DNA of 64,000 nucleotides from Pragia fontium DSM 5563 = ATCC 49100 (GCF_900112475.1 NZ_FOLW01000001.1:310001-374000); one strand, 5' to 3'; shown: positions 1 to 9,648, counted from the stretch's first letter. Numbers and translations: made by a program. Notes: a model not told the origin generated them from the sequence alone.

Positions 1-283
1 AATCTTTATTTAACTTAAGACTTGAAATCATTTTCTTCACCCGTCGTGCAGGCCAACCCGATTTTTTACTGATTTCATCGGTTGACAGCCCCTGACTTAA
101 AAAATCAACCATCATGGTTTTAGCCTGCTGCTCCCAACCGGTATAAATATAATCATTCTGAAATGTCCGGCTACAGAATGAACACCAAAAACGTTGTATA
201 CCCGCTCTTGACTTACCGTGCTTTCTGACTAGTGCGCCTGAACCACAGAATTGGCAAATAGTATTTTTTTTTGACTGTAGCAT
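1..283 (-). CDS. Orphan IS1 InsA-like zinc-ribbon/HTH protein (3' end outside window)
   Basis: Translating the minus strand from ATG at 283 gives an open frame of 94 codons to the window edge. It begins MLQSKKNTICQFCGSG and carries two Cys-x2-Cys pairs (CQFC, CSFC), then YTGWEQQ and a helix-turn-helix-like end (STDEISKKSGWPARRVKKMI). This is the layout of the IS1 InsA protein: zinc ribbon then HTH. InsA is about 91 residues, so little should be missing. In-frame ATGs at 292 and 295 are alternative starts. No InsB reading frame or IS1 end is visible on the right side. It lies just downstream of the fimbrial operon on the same strand, so it may be a domesticated DNA-binding regulator or an IS1-family remnant. 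The left context needed to decide is outside the window. Confidence 0.6.
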   Translation of the reverse strand, partial: MLQSKKNTICQFCGSGALVRKHGKSRAGIQRFWCSFCSRTFQNDYIYTGWEQQAKTMMVDFLSQGLSTDEISKKSGWPARRVKKMISSLKLNKD

Positions 284-391
284 CTTACCCATCATCCAAT
301 AAAAATTAGGTTTAGCCTGACAATATCCCATCACCTTATGCCATCATGCCTATAGATATCAGCCAGAGGCATATCGCTATATATTGATTGA

Positions 392-1357
392 TTAATTATG
401 CACCGCAGTTAACCAGGCGCTGCCCGTGAATGCACCATTGCCGATAGTTTGAGAAAGTTCGCTGCTAACTGTAAAAGTCTTCTCAGTCTGAATCTTTGTT
501 TTAATGGTGGTGCCTGATGCATTGGTTTGCGGATCGGTAATGGTCAACTTGGACACTGCGCCAGTTAGCCCTTTCGCATCTTTCAACGGCAAATAACCAT
601 CCCCGTTAGCCTCATATTCTATTGATAATGTCGCATCCACAGGTGAATCACAGGTATAAGTAATAGGTGTCGAGGTGCGATGGGATGGTGTGCCACTCGG
701 CAATATTCCATGGTCTATTACCAACGCAGTCGGATTCGCGGTACAGCTATTTTTTAACTGCAGTGTGCCCCCCTCCAACCGAATTGGAATGGCATACTTC
801 TTCGACTCGAGTCCTTGTGGCCCACCGAAACTGCGAAGATACCCCCCTAAAATCATTGTTGGAAAGGTAATCACATTATCAATAGGGCGACTTTCGAGAT
901 AAAAGTTTAATTCAATAGGAAAAGCAACCGACATGTAATCGGCCTCGACACTTGCTACGATCCCCGGCCCCATATCGCTAGAACACCCCCTTGCATATGC
1001 ATTTATCCATTGACCTAATGAATTATTAGCCGCCGTCGCAGAAAAGGATAAGTTTTTATTAATCATATAGCGGCCTGCGCTATTTTTCGGTAAATCAATC
1101 AAGGTATAGTGCCATGCCTTATACGCATCCCCATTTGCTGGTCCACAATTTACTATGCCACTCACCGTATATGCATCGATAATAAACTTCGATATATAGC
1201 CAACACCCGCCGAAACATTGCCTTTAATAGTTACTCTGGAAATAGCGCTGTCAGCGACAGCATTGTAGGCAGCAACAGCCGGTCTCATCGCCATCAAACC
1301 GATGGATACCCAGAGCCCCAACACTGTGAAGTATCTTATTTTGCTTGTTCTGCCCAT
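392..1357 (-). CDS. Fimbrial tip adhesin / minor subunit, FimH-like two-domain size
   Basis: A 321-residue exported protein, last gene of the fimbrial operon. From the ATG at 1357 there is a signal peptide (MGRTSKIRYFTVLGLWV, cleavage probably after AVA). An in-frame ATG at 1378 also has a good ribosome site (GGGAGAGG), so the start is uncertain by 7 codons. Length is about twice that of a pilin, as expected for an N-terminal binding domain plus a C-terminal pilin domain. The second half begins near LQLKNSCTANPTALV and has the pilin-type Cys pair (NSC...YTC). By position and size it is the tip adhesin, exported through the usher encoded upstream. Receptor specificity cannot be read from the sequence. 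Confidence 0.8.
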   Translation of the reverse strand: MGRTSKIRYFTVLGLWVSIGLMAMRPAVAAYNAVADSAISRVTIKGNVSAGVGYISKFIIDAYTVSGIVNCGPANGDAYKAWHYTLIDLPKNSAGRYMINKNLSFSATAANNSLGQWINAYARGCSSDMGPGIVASVEADYMSVAFPIELNFYLESRPIDNVITFPTMILGGYLRSFGGPQGLESKKYAIPIRLEGGTLQLKNSCTANPTALVIDHGILPSGTPSHRTSTPITYTCDSPVDATLSIEYEANGDGYLPLKDAKGLTGAVSKLTITDPQTNASGTTIKTKIQTEKTFTVSSELSQTIGNGAFTGSAWLTAVHN

Positions 1358-1404
1358 TTGTTCATTCTCCAGATACATTTAACCTCTCCCTTTCCACCGG
1401 CTCA

Positions 1405-1917
1405 CTACATATAGGTGGCAAACAATGACGCACTGGCACTAAATTCCCCACCGACTTCCACATTAGTGCCATCTTGCATAACCAACTGCCCGGTGAGCCT
1501 AAATAGTCCGGCTTGTATCGGCAGTCCTTGACCAATATTGAACGGTCTTTGAGCATTCGTTAATGCAATACCCACTCCAGTCATTGACGTACCCAGCACA
1601 TTCTGTCCAAGAGCTGGCACAATTCCATAGGACGTTGGCGTAAAATACATTTTCAAGCTCTTACCCGCTGGTGGGCCGCCACTACACGTGACCCTGATAT
1701 TCACCGACTGTTCCGCTTTGGCAGTACCCACATACTGAAATGCGACATCGCCAAATGGCATCTCCAGCTGGGTTTCTCCGTTTTCACCCGATACTTGACA
1801 CGCCGGTTCCAGTAGCGTCACTTTTACTGTAACAGGCACATCCGCCTGTACTGCGCCACTCGCTAACATCAAACTCAGCAGGCCATATAATCCATATCGC
1901 TGGCTATTTAGTCGCAT
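1405..1917 (-). CDS. Minor fimbrial subunit (pilin fold)
   Basis: A 170-residue pilin-family protein with signal peptide (MRLNSQRYGLYGLLSLMLASGAVQA, mature start DVPVTVKVTLLEPAC). It has two cysteines placed as in pilins (EPAC and VTCSGG) and a C-terminal beta strand ending ASLFATYM for donor-strand exchange. It lies 9 bp after the upstream subunit gene and 47 bp before the adhesin start, so it is co-transcribed. It probably acts as an adaptor between the fimbrial shaft and the tip adhesin. The family is clear; its exact place in the fibre is inferred from gene order. Confidence 0.85.
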   Translation of the reverse strand: MRLNSQRYGLYGLLSLMLASGAVQADVPVTVKVTLLEPACQVSGENGETQLEMPFGDVAFQYVGTAKAEQSVNIRVTCSGGPPAGKSLKMYFTPTSYGIVPALGQNVLGTSMTGVGIALTNAQRPFNIGQGLPIQAGLFRLTGQLVMQDGTNVEVGGEFSASASLFATYM

Positions 1918-1926
1918 GATTCTCTC

Positions 1927-2454
1927 CTACTGATAATCCACTTCAAATGTAACCGTCGCACTATAGCTACCCGCCTTCACCGCCCCCGGAGCCAGAGCAT
2001 ATGCAGCAAACTGGAATCGGTTAACCCCCACCGGACCAACCTGACTAATGCTTCCAACGTTTACCGCTTGACCCAGCGTTATTGCCTGACCGGCACCGTC
2101 TTCCAAACCAATCACCAGACCGGTATTGCCGCTGGTGGCTAACATAGCCACCCCATTCACCAGTTGAGTCTGCGCACTGCTAAAGGTCAATTTCACCACT
2201 TTTCCCATTGTGCTTGAGGTACAGCCGATCAAACCAAGGGTAAACGGCGTGCTTTCGGTACGTGTCTGGCGATCAAAAAAATGTAGCGTTTTAGTGGGTA
2301 AGGGGATCTCCTGATAACCACCCACCGAATCAAATTCGCAACTTTGCGCCAGCAACCTCCCGTTAAAGACCACATTCAGATTGTCGTCCGCTCGGCTCGC
2401 TAAAGAGAGCAGCAAAAGTAGGCAGACACTTAATCCCATCCATCTCCTGTTCAT
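1927..2454 (-). CDS. Minor fimbrial subunit (pilin fold)
   Basis: A 175-residue pilin-family protein. I chose ATG 2454 because a strong GGGGGAGAGGG ribosome site precedes it; the frame stays open upstream to 2487, which would overlap the chaperone gene. The signal peptide is MNRRWMGLSVCLLLLLSLASRA. The mature protein starts DDNLNVVFNGRLLAQSC, with the second Cys in LIGCTSS. The C-terminus (ATVTFEVDYQ) is a typical pilin end strand with a penultimate tyrosine. It follows the chaperone gene by 17 bp. Probable role: adaptor subunit of the tip fibrillum. Confidence 0.85.
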   Translation of the reverse strand: MNRRWMGLSVCLLLLLSLASRADDNLNVVFNGRLLAQSCEFDSVGGYQEIPLPTKTLHFFDRQTRTESTPFTLGLIGCTSSTMGKVVKLTFSSAQTQLVNGVAMLATSGNTGLVIGLEDGAGQAITLGQAVNVGSISQVGPVGVNRFQFAAYALAPGAVKAGSYSATVTFEVDYQ

Positions 2455-2471
2455 CAGCCCTCTCCCCCTGT

Positions 2472-3191
2472 TTAGCGAGCCACGCACCGACTACCGTTGC
2501 AACGAAATGCCAGCGTAGGACGCCCACCGTAATCATTGATATAAGTTAAATAGGGTTTGCCATAAGCCGCACTTTTCACTTTGACACTGCTATTTGGTGA
2601 CAGCATCACCGTCTCAAAGTCCCCTTCCAGTGACTGCTTCTCACTGCCACCCAGTCCGATCACCGTGATGTAATACGGCGTTGGATTCTCTATCCGATAA
2701 CCGCCACCCTCAGTATGCAAGACCAGTTGATCTTGCCAAACTGAACCGGGATCGCGCTTCAGCGCCTTTGGCCGATAAAACAGTTTAATTTTGGTTTGCA
2801 GCGCTATCTGCAGCACATTTGGCTTGTCGCTCACCGGCGGAATTTCCCGCAGGTTCAGATAGAATAGAGACTCTTTATCCTGTGGTAATTGACCGGATGC
2901 CGCGGTAATGCGGATCATACTCTTCGCCCCGGGCTCCAGCCGTTGGACCGGCGGTGTGATCACCAAAGGGCCGGTCAACAACTTATTTTGCTGTGCATCT
3001 TCCAGCCAAGCCTGAGCCAGATAAGGCTGCTGCTGATTATCATTGCTGATATTCAAACTGACGGACTTGCTGCCACCATCAAAAACTACCCGAGTGCGAT
3101 CCAGCGTCACTGCAGCCTGACCGGATAAAGGTAAGATCAGCAAGGTGATAAAAAATCCAACAAGTCGGGCTGTAATCTGTTTATTTCTCAT
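2472..3191 (-). CDS. Periplasmic fimbrial chaperone (PapD/FimC family)
   Basis: A 239-residue two-Ig-domain chaperone. It caps pilin subunits in the periplasm by donating its G1 strand and delivers them to the usher. Family marks are LFYLNLREIPP, the G1-strand segment NVLQIALQTKIKLFYRP (with FimC-like RPKALKR after it) and the C-terminal YINDYGGRP region. The signal peptide is MRNKQITARLVGFFITLLILPLSGQA from ATG 3191. The frame is open to 3212, but that start gives a poorer signal peptide. The gene follows the usher by 36 bp and belongs to the same operon. Confidence 0.93.
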   Translation of the reverse strand: MRNKQITARLVGFFITLLILPLSGQAAVTLDRTRVVFDGGSKSVSLNISNDNQQQPYLAQAWLEDAQQNKLLTGPLVITPPVQRLEPGAKSMIRITAASGQLPQDKESLFYLNLREIPPVSDKPNVLQIALQTKIKLFYRPKALKRDPGSVWQDQLVLHTEGGGYRIENPTPYYITVIGLGGSEKQSLEGDFETVMLSPNSSVKVKSAAYGKPYLTYINDYGGRPTLAFRCNGSRCVAR

Positions 3192-3227
3192 ATTAATTAA
3201 CTCACTTATCATTTACTTATCATTCAC

Positions 3228-5741
3228 TTAATTAGATGCCGTCACCGGACAAGGTAATAACAGATTCGATTCCCCTATCTGTGCCGGTAGGCTAACCTGA
3301 CATTGCACTTTTCCAGCCCATTCCACCGTCAGCATACCCTCTGGTGAAATACCACTGAGCCATGCCAGTCCCTGCTCTCCCACCAGACCGACTTCACGTC
3401 CCCGGTGGTCTCTGACGCTGGCGCCAAACGGCGGATAACTGCTGTCCGCCAGCCTTAACACTGCAAAAACCTTGGCGCCCTGCAACACCGAAAAACGGCG
3501 AAAGCCAATCGCCCCTTCCGTCAGCGCCGCTTCCACCACGCCCTGCATCGCTTCAACATCATCCGGCAAGGTATCCAAATCTATTCGGGCGGTGGTGCGG
3601 TAATAACTGTTCACATCCCCCAGCACCCCGATCCCCCAGGCGTTACTCTTAACACCCAGTCCGTCTAACGGCACGCCCGCAACCCCATCGGTACTCAACA
3701 TCAGCCGGGTACCACCGTTATACCCGGCCGGGTGCAATGCCGCGCCCTGACCAGTCACCGTCAAACCACCGCTGGCGCTCAGACCTAATGATGAGTTTCC
3801 CCGGCTGGCAAAAGCCACATTACCGCTGACTCTGGCCAAATCGCCATTGTGGGTGTACATGCCATTAAATTGCCCCGTGGTTGAGTCATTCCCGCCGCTG
3901 TCAATGCCGGCATTCATGCTGTAGCTGTCCTGACCAACTAATCCGTAATACCCCATCTGTTGGCTATAACGCCCACGGCTACGGCTACCGTTATAGCTCA
4001 CTGTTCCACTACCCAACGGCACCGATATCATCACACTAACCATGTCATCTTGACGCCCCTGATACTGGCTGCGGGTCACCGAACCACTCACCGATAAATT
4101 TCTTAAATCCAGCGATGGCAGGTTAAAGTATGTGCCTACGCTGCCACCAAACTGTTCGGTATCTCCCCGATCCCAGTAGGTCTGGCGCTCATAGTTCAGC
4201 CCCAGCGAAAAGGCATCGAAACGCTTATTCACGTTCACCTGATAGCGCTCTTTCTGCCGGCCACGATCGCCACCCTGATAACGCTTATTCAGATACTCCT
4301 GCATACTGAGGAAGTTTTTCTCCGAGAAGCGATAGCCAGCAAACGTCACGTCCGCATCCATCTGGTCAAAAAACTTGGAGTAACTGAGCCGCCAGGATTT
4401 ACCTTTCAGTTCTTCTTTATCAGGGAACCTCGCGGTGGTCTGAGTAACGTCCAGTGCAACAGTGCCCAACATGAACAAATCGCGTCCCACCCCCAATGCA
4501 GCCGCTTGATAGTCTTGCGAGACCGTGCCGCCACCGTAGACTGACCAGGCATTGCTGACTCCCCAACTGATTTCGCCGGCGACGAACGTCTGCCCTTGCA
4601 GGTCGTGATCCCAGGTACTCGGTCGCCCGCCAATCAACTGATAACGCACCTGCCCAGGTCGAGTCAGGTAGGGAACCGATGCAGTGGACACACTAAACTT
4701 ACGCTCTTCGCCATTCTGTTCAGTAATAGTGACGTCCAGCGTGCCGCGAATGGCACTGTCCAGGCTCTGAATACGAAACGGGCCTGCTGGTACGACACTG
4801 TCATATACTTTTCGGCCCTGCTGGGTGACCGTTACTCGAGCATTGGTATTAGCCACGCCGATAATTTCCGGCGCATAATCCCTCAAGCGCGGCGGTAACA
4901 TCCGCTCATCGCTGGCCAGCTTCATCCCGGTGTAGCGCCAGGAATCAAACAGGGAGGAGTTAACATAGTCTTCCCCCAGCGTCAGCGTGGACTGCAGGCT
5001 CGGCAAGGGGCGATACAAATAGGCTCGGGTCAGATCAAAGTTTCGTTGAGAATAACTCTGTCGCCCGGAAACCTGACTATCTCGGCCCTGATAGTCTGCT
5101 CGTAAACGCCAAGCACCGGCATTCAATCCGGCGGTACCGTTAAAGCTGATGTCCCGTTGGCGCTGACCGTCCTTAGAACGGCTAAATGAGGTATTCAGGT
5201 TATAGTCCAGCAGCCCGCCGGCAATACCGTTATCCCAGCGGGAATGTGGCACCCAGGTTGCATCGCTGTACTCCAGCCAGGCCTGAGGCAAATTGATTTC
5301 CAACGCAGCGGCCCCCAGATTTGGGGTCAGCATTACTCCTGGCAGGGCACTAAAGTCTATGCATTGATTATCATGCCAGGTGGTCAATTTCTGGCGGGCA
5401 GCATTGGTCAACCCCAGTTTTTCCGCCATCTCAGGTGCTAAACAGGCCTGAGGCAGTTCATCCGAGTCTGAAGCTGAAGTCAGATCCGTTGCGGATTGAA
5501 AGGGATAAAACGGTATCACCATCTCATTGCCCAGACTTTCCCCGTTCAATTTGACCTGTAATTGGTACTCACCGGGCATCACATAGCCGGTCTGGGAAAA
5601 ATTTGAAAAATCAATATTCGCTTTATCTTCGGCATTGAGCATATCGAGATTGAATTTGACAGCCTGTGCATTTCCCGTCACTAGCATCAATAATATCGAT
5701 AACGTAATACGATTTTTTATAAACTGGGGCTGAGTTGTCAT
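3228..5741 (-). CDS. Outer-membrane fimbrial usher (FimD/PapC family)
   Basis: An 837-residue usher, the normal length. It forms the outer-membrane pore that receives chaperone-subunit complexes and assembles the fibre. Order of parts: signal peptide (ending TGNAQA); periplasmic N-domain (VKFNLDMLNAEDKANIDFSNF, GEYQLQVKLNG); 24-strand barrel from about residue 140 to 650 with plug (FRIQSLDSAIRGTLDVTITEQNG); and C-terminal domains (FAVLRLADSSYPPFGASV, GLVGEQGLAWLSG). It is separated from the pilin gene by 285 bp that hold a strong hairpin, so usher expression is probably lower than pilin expression. Confidence 0.95.
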   Translation of the reverse strand: MTTQPQFIKNRITLSILLMLVTGNAQAVKFNLDMLNAEDKANIDFSNFSQTGYVMPGEYQLQVKLNGESLGNEMVIPFYPFQSATDLTSASDSDELPQACLAPEMAEKLGLTNAARQKLTTWHDNQCIDFSALPGVMLTPNLGAAALEINLPQAWLEYSDATWVPHSRWDNGIAGGLLDYNLNTSFSRSKDGQRQRDISFNGTAGLNAGAWRLRADYQGRDSQVSGRQSYSQRNFDLTRAYLYRPLPSLQSTLTLGEDYVNSSLFDSWRYTGMKLASDERMLPPRLRDYAPEIIGVANTNARVTVTQQGRKVYDSVVPAGPFRIQSLDSAIRGTLDVTITEQNGEERKFSVSTASVPYLTRPGQVRYQLIGGRPSTWDHDLQGQTFVAGEISWGVSNAWSVYGGGTVSQDYQAAALGVGRDLFMLGTVALDVTQTTARFPDKEELKGKSWRLSYSKFFDQMDADVTFAGYRFSEKNFLSMQEYLNKRYQGGDRGRQKERYQVNVNKRFDAFSLGLNYERQTYWDRGDTEQFGGSVGTYFNLPSLDLRNLSVSGSVTRSQYQGRQDDMVSVMISVPLGSGTVSYNGSRSRGRYSQQMGYYGLVGQDSYSMNAGIDSGGNDSTTGQFNGMYTHNGDLARVSGNVAFASRGNSSLGLSASGGLTVTGQGAALHPAGYNGGTRLMLSTDGVAGVPLDGLGVKSNAWGIGVLGDVNSYYRTTARIDLDTLPDDVEAMQGVVEAALTEGAIGFRRFSVLQGAKVFAVLRLADSSYPPFGASVRDHRGREVGLVGEQGLAWLSGISPEGMLTVEWAGKVQCQVSLPAQIGESNLLLPCPVTASN

Positions 5742-5949
5742 CTTTTATTCAAAGTCCTTTTTACCAGCAATACATCATGTCTTTTACATCTCGTGGTAAA
5801 CCGAATTACAAATACATCCTTTTATTCTGTGAGTACTCAAAATCACTGAAGAGTCATAGCAAAAACCTGAGCCAACATGGGTAACCGTCATGGACAACTT
5901 TTTGCTATAGCTCTGCGGTAAGTAACGTTCACGCGTGGTGCTGATAAAA

Positions 5950-5975
5950 TGGCAGGACAGTGTGATGTCCTGCCA
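5950..5975 (-). terminator. Attenuator hairpin between major pilin and usher genes
   Basis: A perfect 10-bp stem (TGGCAGGACA / TGTCCTGCCA) with a 6-nt loop, followed on the minus strand by TTTTAT. It lies 52 bp past the pilin stop codon. Partial termination or 3' end protection here would raise pilin message relative to downstream assembly genes, as in other fimbrial operons. Confidence 0.75.
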
Positions 5976-6026
5976 TACAAACGAGTTCTTCTGACCGAGC
6001 GTTTCCGCTACGGTTAAAGATGTCGC

Positions 6027-6533
6027 TTATTTATAAGCAATTTCGAAGTTAGCGCTGGCGGTAAATGCCCCCGCAGTAACATCGGTGGCTTCATCGGCTT
6101 TCTGAACACCGGCAATGTAAGTCAAAGTCTGATCGCCGTTGGCCAAGCCATTCAGTTCCAGCGCGGTACCAAAAGTAATATTATTCAGTTTGATACCTAA
6201 ACCAGTTGCATCACCATTGGTTTTCAGCAGGTTTTTACCCGCGATCTGGTCAGTACTGGTGAAAGTAATCGCCGCAGTTTTTTTATCAATAACGCAGTTT
6301 TTTAACTTGATTTCAAAGTTTTTAGTTGCCACTCGGCCACCATTTAGCCCAGCAACAGACAGCTGACCAAAGTCCACTTTAATATCCGCACCGTCTTGAC
6401 CCGCCGCCAGATCGCATGGTGAATCCACCACCTCACCGGAGAACGTTACAGTGCCGGTGTTACCAGCAGCCTGCGCGCCAAATGCGATACCGCTCGCCAG
6501 TAAAGTTGCCATGGCAATTTGAGACAGTTTCAT
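6027..6533 (-). CDS. Major fimbrial subunit (type 1-like pilin)
   Basis: A 168-residue pilin, first gene of the fimbrial operon. The signal peptide MKLSQIAMATLLASGIAFGAQA precedes a mature chain starting AGNTGTVTFSGEVVDSPC. The disulphide pair is DSPCDL and LKNCVI. The C-terminus is ASANFEIAYK. Small size, Ala/Gly/Thr-rich composition, first position and the hairpin behind it all mark the shaft subunit. A ribosome site (AGAGGAAAAGGAAAAA) precedes the ATG. No fimB/fimE-type recombinase gene lies in the window, so regulation by an invertible promoter is not supported. Confidence 0.92.
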   Translation of the reverse strand: MKLSQIAMATLLASGIAFGAQAAGNTGTVTFSGEVVDSPCDLAAGQDGADIKVDFGQLSVAGLNGGRVATKNFEIKLKNCVIDKKTAAITFTSTDQIAGKNLLKTNGDATGLGIKLNNITFGTALELNGLANGDQTLTYIAGVQKADEATDVTAGAFTASANFEIAYK

Positions 6534-7460
6534 AGTTTTTTCCTTTTCCTCTAGCTAACAACGGCACAGGTTCAATCTGCGCCTCCATATATAAAGATCC
6601 TTTATAGAACCTTTACGTTAAAAAATGCCGAAACCAGGCTAAAACCCTTTATTAAACACCCTTTACAAATAAGAACTTGGAAATAAAATCGGTGTGAAAT
6701 ACGCACTAAAAATAAACCAGGCATTAAACACACACAGTTTAAGGTGGTATTTAAATATCATCATTGGAAAGAAAATGAATTTTATCACAACACCTTCTCC
6801 ATACCCGGCATTATACATAAAGAATAAGAATAAAAAACCACTATAAACACTTATAACGATCGAATGATCTATATATGTGACAATTACAAGACATAACACC
6901 AATTAAAAACCAGAAAACAACATAAGAGCAGAGTTTTAAATCGAAATAAGCAGAATTGGAGGGCATAATATACTGAACATTTTTAAAATATTATAATTTC
7001 AACTCATTTTGATTTGTTAAAATATATGATCAAAACAAAACAAGAATTTATCCACATAAATAAAGAGGCTATGTAATAAAATCAAAATAACCAATAAAAT
7101 CATTAATAATCAATTGCATATAAACAGAAAAACCATGAAAAACAACATTTGAAATAATAAAAAACCTTAATTAAAGATTCTCTCGCTCTTAAAAACACAA
7201 GATGAAAAATCAAAAAAACACACATCCAGCAAAACAATACACGCAAAAAATAAAAAACAAAAAACAAAAAACCAACCGATTAAAAATAAAACAAAAATAT
7301 TATTTCACCTATAAACCGATGATTAAATCAACATATTACTATGCAAAACCAGCTGGAACGGGCCAAATAGCGTTATTACCGAATCCCCGTCAGAACGTTT
7401 ATACCCTTAATCAATTTAATGTTTATCTAACAACGCCAGTTCAAAGCTATGGATAATGAA
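6534..7460. other. AT-rich gene-poor region upstream of the fimbrial operon
   Basis: About 0.9 kb of very AT-rich DNA. Open frames here (6663-6902 minus, 79 codons; 7202-7456 plus, 84 codons) have biased low-complexity composition and no family signature, so I do not call them. The pilin promoter must lie at the left end. Four CCTTTA copies sit at 6599, 6610, 6646 and 6660, 66-130 bp upstream of the pilin start, and could be regulator sites. AT-rich DNA of this kind is a usual target of H-NS-type silencing. Confidence 0.5.
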
Positions 7461-7617
7461 CTACCGCCTTAAACCAACCTAAAGGCCAGATAAAAATAGG
7501 CTCTACCAAGTAACTTATGCCTCTCTATCCACCAAGAGTCCTCACCAGCCAAGCTGATTAAGTCATATGACGGATTAGGGTGCTAATGATGTTGGTTACC
7601 CCAAGGAACACGAGAAA

Positions 7618-7647
7618 TTGCAGTGTTGCAGTGTTGCAGTGTTGCAG
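7618..7647. repeat. 8-bp tandem repeat (TTGCAGTG, 3.75 copies)
   Basis: The unit TTGCAGTG occurs three times in perfect tandem, followed by TTGCAG. The tract is not inside a recognisable gene. Copy number could vary by slippage, but no reading frame or promoter that it would switch is evident. Confidence 0.8.
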
Positions 7648-7727
7648 CAAAAATTATGGAAGAGAATCGATGAAAAACCGCTCGGTCACACACCAGGAAG
7701 CTATTTTATTTTGCCCATAGCGTAAAA

Positions 7728-8006
7728 AAACGCCTGATGTAAAACATCAGGCGTTTCAGATTGTTGATAAAGTACTAATATACGCAATCGTCGGGAGAGA
7801 CGGGTGTGGGGGGCGTAGCGGGCTTGCCCGCCGGAGTGCCCGTAACCCGGCTAGGCACGACGCACGCTAAAGCTGAATACTGATGTCCTTCCGGCTGAGC
7901 ACTTAGGTGATATTCACTCAAGATTTTTACAGCCGGAACAACCATTGATGCTGATTAAAAAGTTTGTCAGCAGCCTTAAACGCCTGATGTAAAACATCAG
8001 GCGTTT
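7728..8006. repeat. Hairpin-bounded repeat element, copy 1 (downstream of prfC)
   Basis: A 279-bp element starts and ends with an identical 29-bp hairpin (7728-7756 and 7978-8006; stem AAACGCCTGATGT, loop AAA). A-runs on the left and T-runs on the right make the terminator signals face outward. Inside is a GC-rich core (about 7795-7866) with the perfect hairpin GCGGGC-TT-GCCCGC at 7818-7831, then CCGGAGTGCCC and CTAGGCACGACGC. The same architecture recurs at 11616-11917. The right hairpin may terminate transcription next to prfC. No coding capacity. Confidence 0.8.
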
Positions 8007-8058
8007 AATGATTAAATTGCGCTGGTCAGTCAGGAACTAACTCAGAAGATAAAACCCA

Positions 8059-9648
8059 TTAATGTTCCCGGGTTTTACGGAACATAATATCCGGATAGCG
8101 CTCTTGCGTTAGATTTAGGTTAACCATGGTTGGTGCGATATAGCTCAGGTTATCACCACCGTCTAATGCTACGTTTAGTTCGTTTTTACGTTTAAACTCT
8201 TCCAGCTTTTTCGCATCATCACACTCAATCCAACGAGCGGTAGATACGTTCACGGATTCATAAATCGCTTCAACGTTATATTCAGACTTCAGACGGGCAA
8301 CCACCACGTCAAACTGCAGCACGCCCACCGCTCCAACAATCAGATCGTTATTGGCAATAGGACGGAAAACCTGAACCGCACCTTCTTCCGATAGCTGTAC
8401 TAAGCCTTTTAATAGCTGCTTCTGCTTTAATGGATCTTTCAGGCGAATACGACGGAATAGCTCTGGGGCAAAGTTAGGAATACCGGTGAACTTCATATCT
8501 TCACCCTGAGTGAAGGTATCGCCGATTTGGATAGTACCGTGATTATGTAATCCGATAATATCGCCCGGATAAGCCTCTTCAACATGAGAGCGATCGCCAG
8601 CCATAAAGGTTAGCGCATCAGAAATCACCACATCTTTACCAATCCGTACCTGACGCAGTTTCATGCCTTTTTCATAGGTACCCGAAACGACACGCAGAAA
8701 CGCCACACGGTCTCGGTGTTTAGGATCCATATTGGCCTGAATTTTAAACACAAAACCGCTGAACTTCTCTTCTGAAGCGATAACTTCACGCACATTGGTT
8801 TTACGCGGCATAGGTGCCGGAGCCCAGTCAACCAACCCATCCAGCATATGATCGACGCCAAAGTTACCCAAAGCGGTGCCAAAGAATACCGGCGTCAATT
8901 CACCAGCAAGGAATGACTCCAGCTCAAACTCCGGCGATGCACCTCTTACCAGCTCCAGTTCTTCACGTAGCTGAGCGGCCAGTTCTTCACCAACGGCCGT
9001 ATCCAGTTCAGGATTATCCAATCCTTTAACTATACGGACTTCCTGAATCGTATGCCCTTTACCGCTCTGATACAGATAGGTTTCATCTTTATATAAATGA
9101 TAAACCCCTTTAAACAGCTTACCGCAGCCAATTGGCCAGGTGACCGGTGAACACATGATCTTCAGTTCGTTTTCCACTTCATCCAGCAACTCCATAGGGT
9201 CGCGGATATCACGGTCCAGCTTGTTCATAAAGGTTAAAATCGGCGTATCGCGCAAGCGGGTTACTTCCATCAGCTTACGGGTACGATCTTCTACACCTTT
9301 GGCCGCATCAATCACCATTAAACAGCAGTCAACCGCGGTTAAAGTCCGGTAGGTATCTTCCGAGAAATCTTCGTGTCCGGGAGTATCCAGCAGGTTAACC
9401 AGCGATGATTTATAAGGGAACTGCATCACCGAGGTGGTAATAGAAATACCGCGCTGCTTTTCCATCTCCATCCAGTCAGATTTAGCATGCTGGTTGGAAC
9501 CACGGCCTTTAACCGTTCCCGCCGTTTGGATTGCCTGTCCAAATAACAATACTTTTTCAGTAATGGTCGTTTTACCCGCATCGGGGTGGGAAATAATAGC
9601 AAACGTGCGTCGGCACGCTATTTCCGCGGCTCTTGAAGTTTCTTTCAT
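8059..9648 (-). CDS. prfC: Peptide chain release factor 3 (RF3)
   Basis: A 529-residue translational GTPase, full E. coli length. RF3 uses GTP to recycle RF1/RF2 from the ribosome after peptide release. G motifs are visible: G1 SHPDAGKTT (residues 20-28), G3 [15 protein letters not shown]4 NKLDRD. RF3-specific stretches are [19 protein letters not shown] and the C-terminal [19 protein letters not shown]. In E. coli prfC lies beside osmY and near rimI; a BON-domain gene and rimI are also close here. Confidence 0.98.
   Translation of the reverse strand: MKETSRAAEIACRRTFAIISHPDAGKTTITEKVLLFGQAIQTAGTVKGRGSNQHAKSDWMEMEKQRGISITTSVMQFPYKSSLVNLLDTPGHEDFSEDTYRTLTAVDCCLMVIDAAKGVEDRTRKLMEVTRLRDTPILTFMNKLDRDIRDPMELLDEVENELKIMCSPVTWPIGCGKLFKGVYHLYKDETYLYQSGKGHTIQEVRIVKGLDNPELDTAVGEELAAQLREELELVRGASPEFELESFLAGELTPVFFGTALGNFGVDHMLDGLVDWAPAPMPRKTNVREVIASEEKFSGFVFKIQANMDPKHRDRVAFLRVVSGTYEKGMKLRQVRIGKDVVISDALTFMAGDRSHVEEAYPGDIIGLHNHGTIQIGDTFTQGEDMKFTGIPNFAPELFRRIRLKDPLKQKQLLKGLVQLSEEGAVQVFRPIANNDLIVGAVGVLQFDVVVARLKSEYNVEAIYESVNVSTARWIECDDAKKLEEFKRKNELNVALDGGDNLSYIAPTMVNLNLTQERYPDIMFRKTREH

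Noticed and set aside
6663-6902. 79-codon hydrophobic open frame on the minus strand
   Set aside because: Phe/Ile/Tyr-rich translation of AT-rich DNA without a recognisable start context; likely chance.
7202-7456. 84-codon open frame in the AT-rich region
   Set aside because: Lys/Gln/Asn low-complexity product, no ribosome site of note, no family features; composition follows the AT-rich DNA.
6534-7460. Possible invertible fimbrial promoter switch
   Set aside because: I found no pair of inverted repeats around the pilin promoter and no tyrosine recombinase gene nearby.
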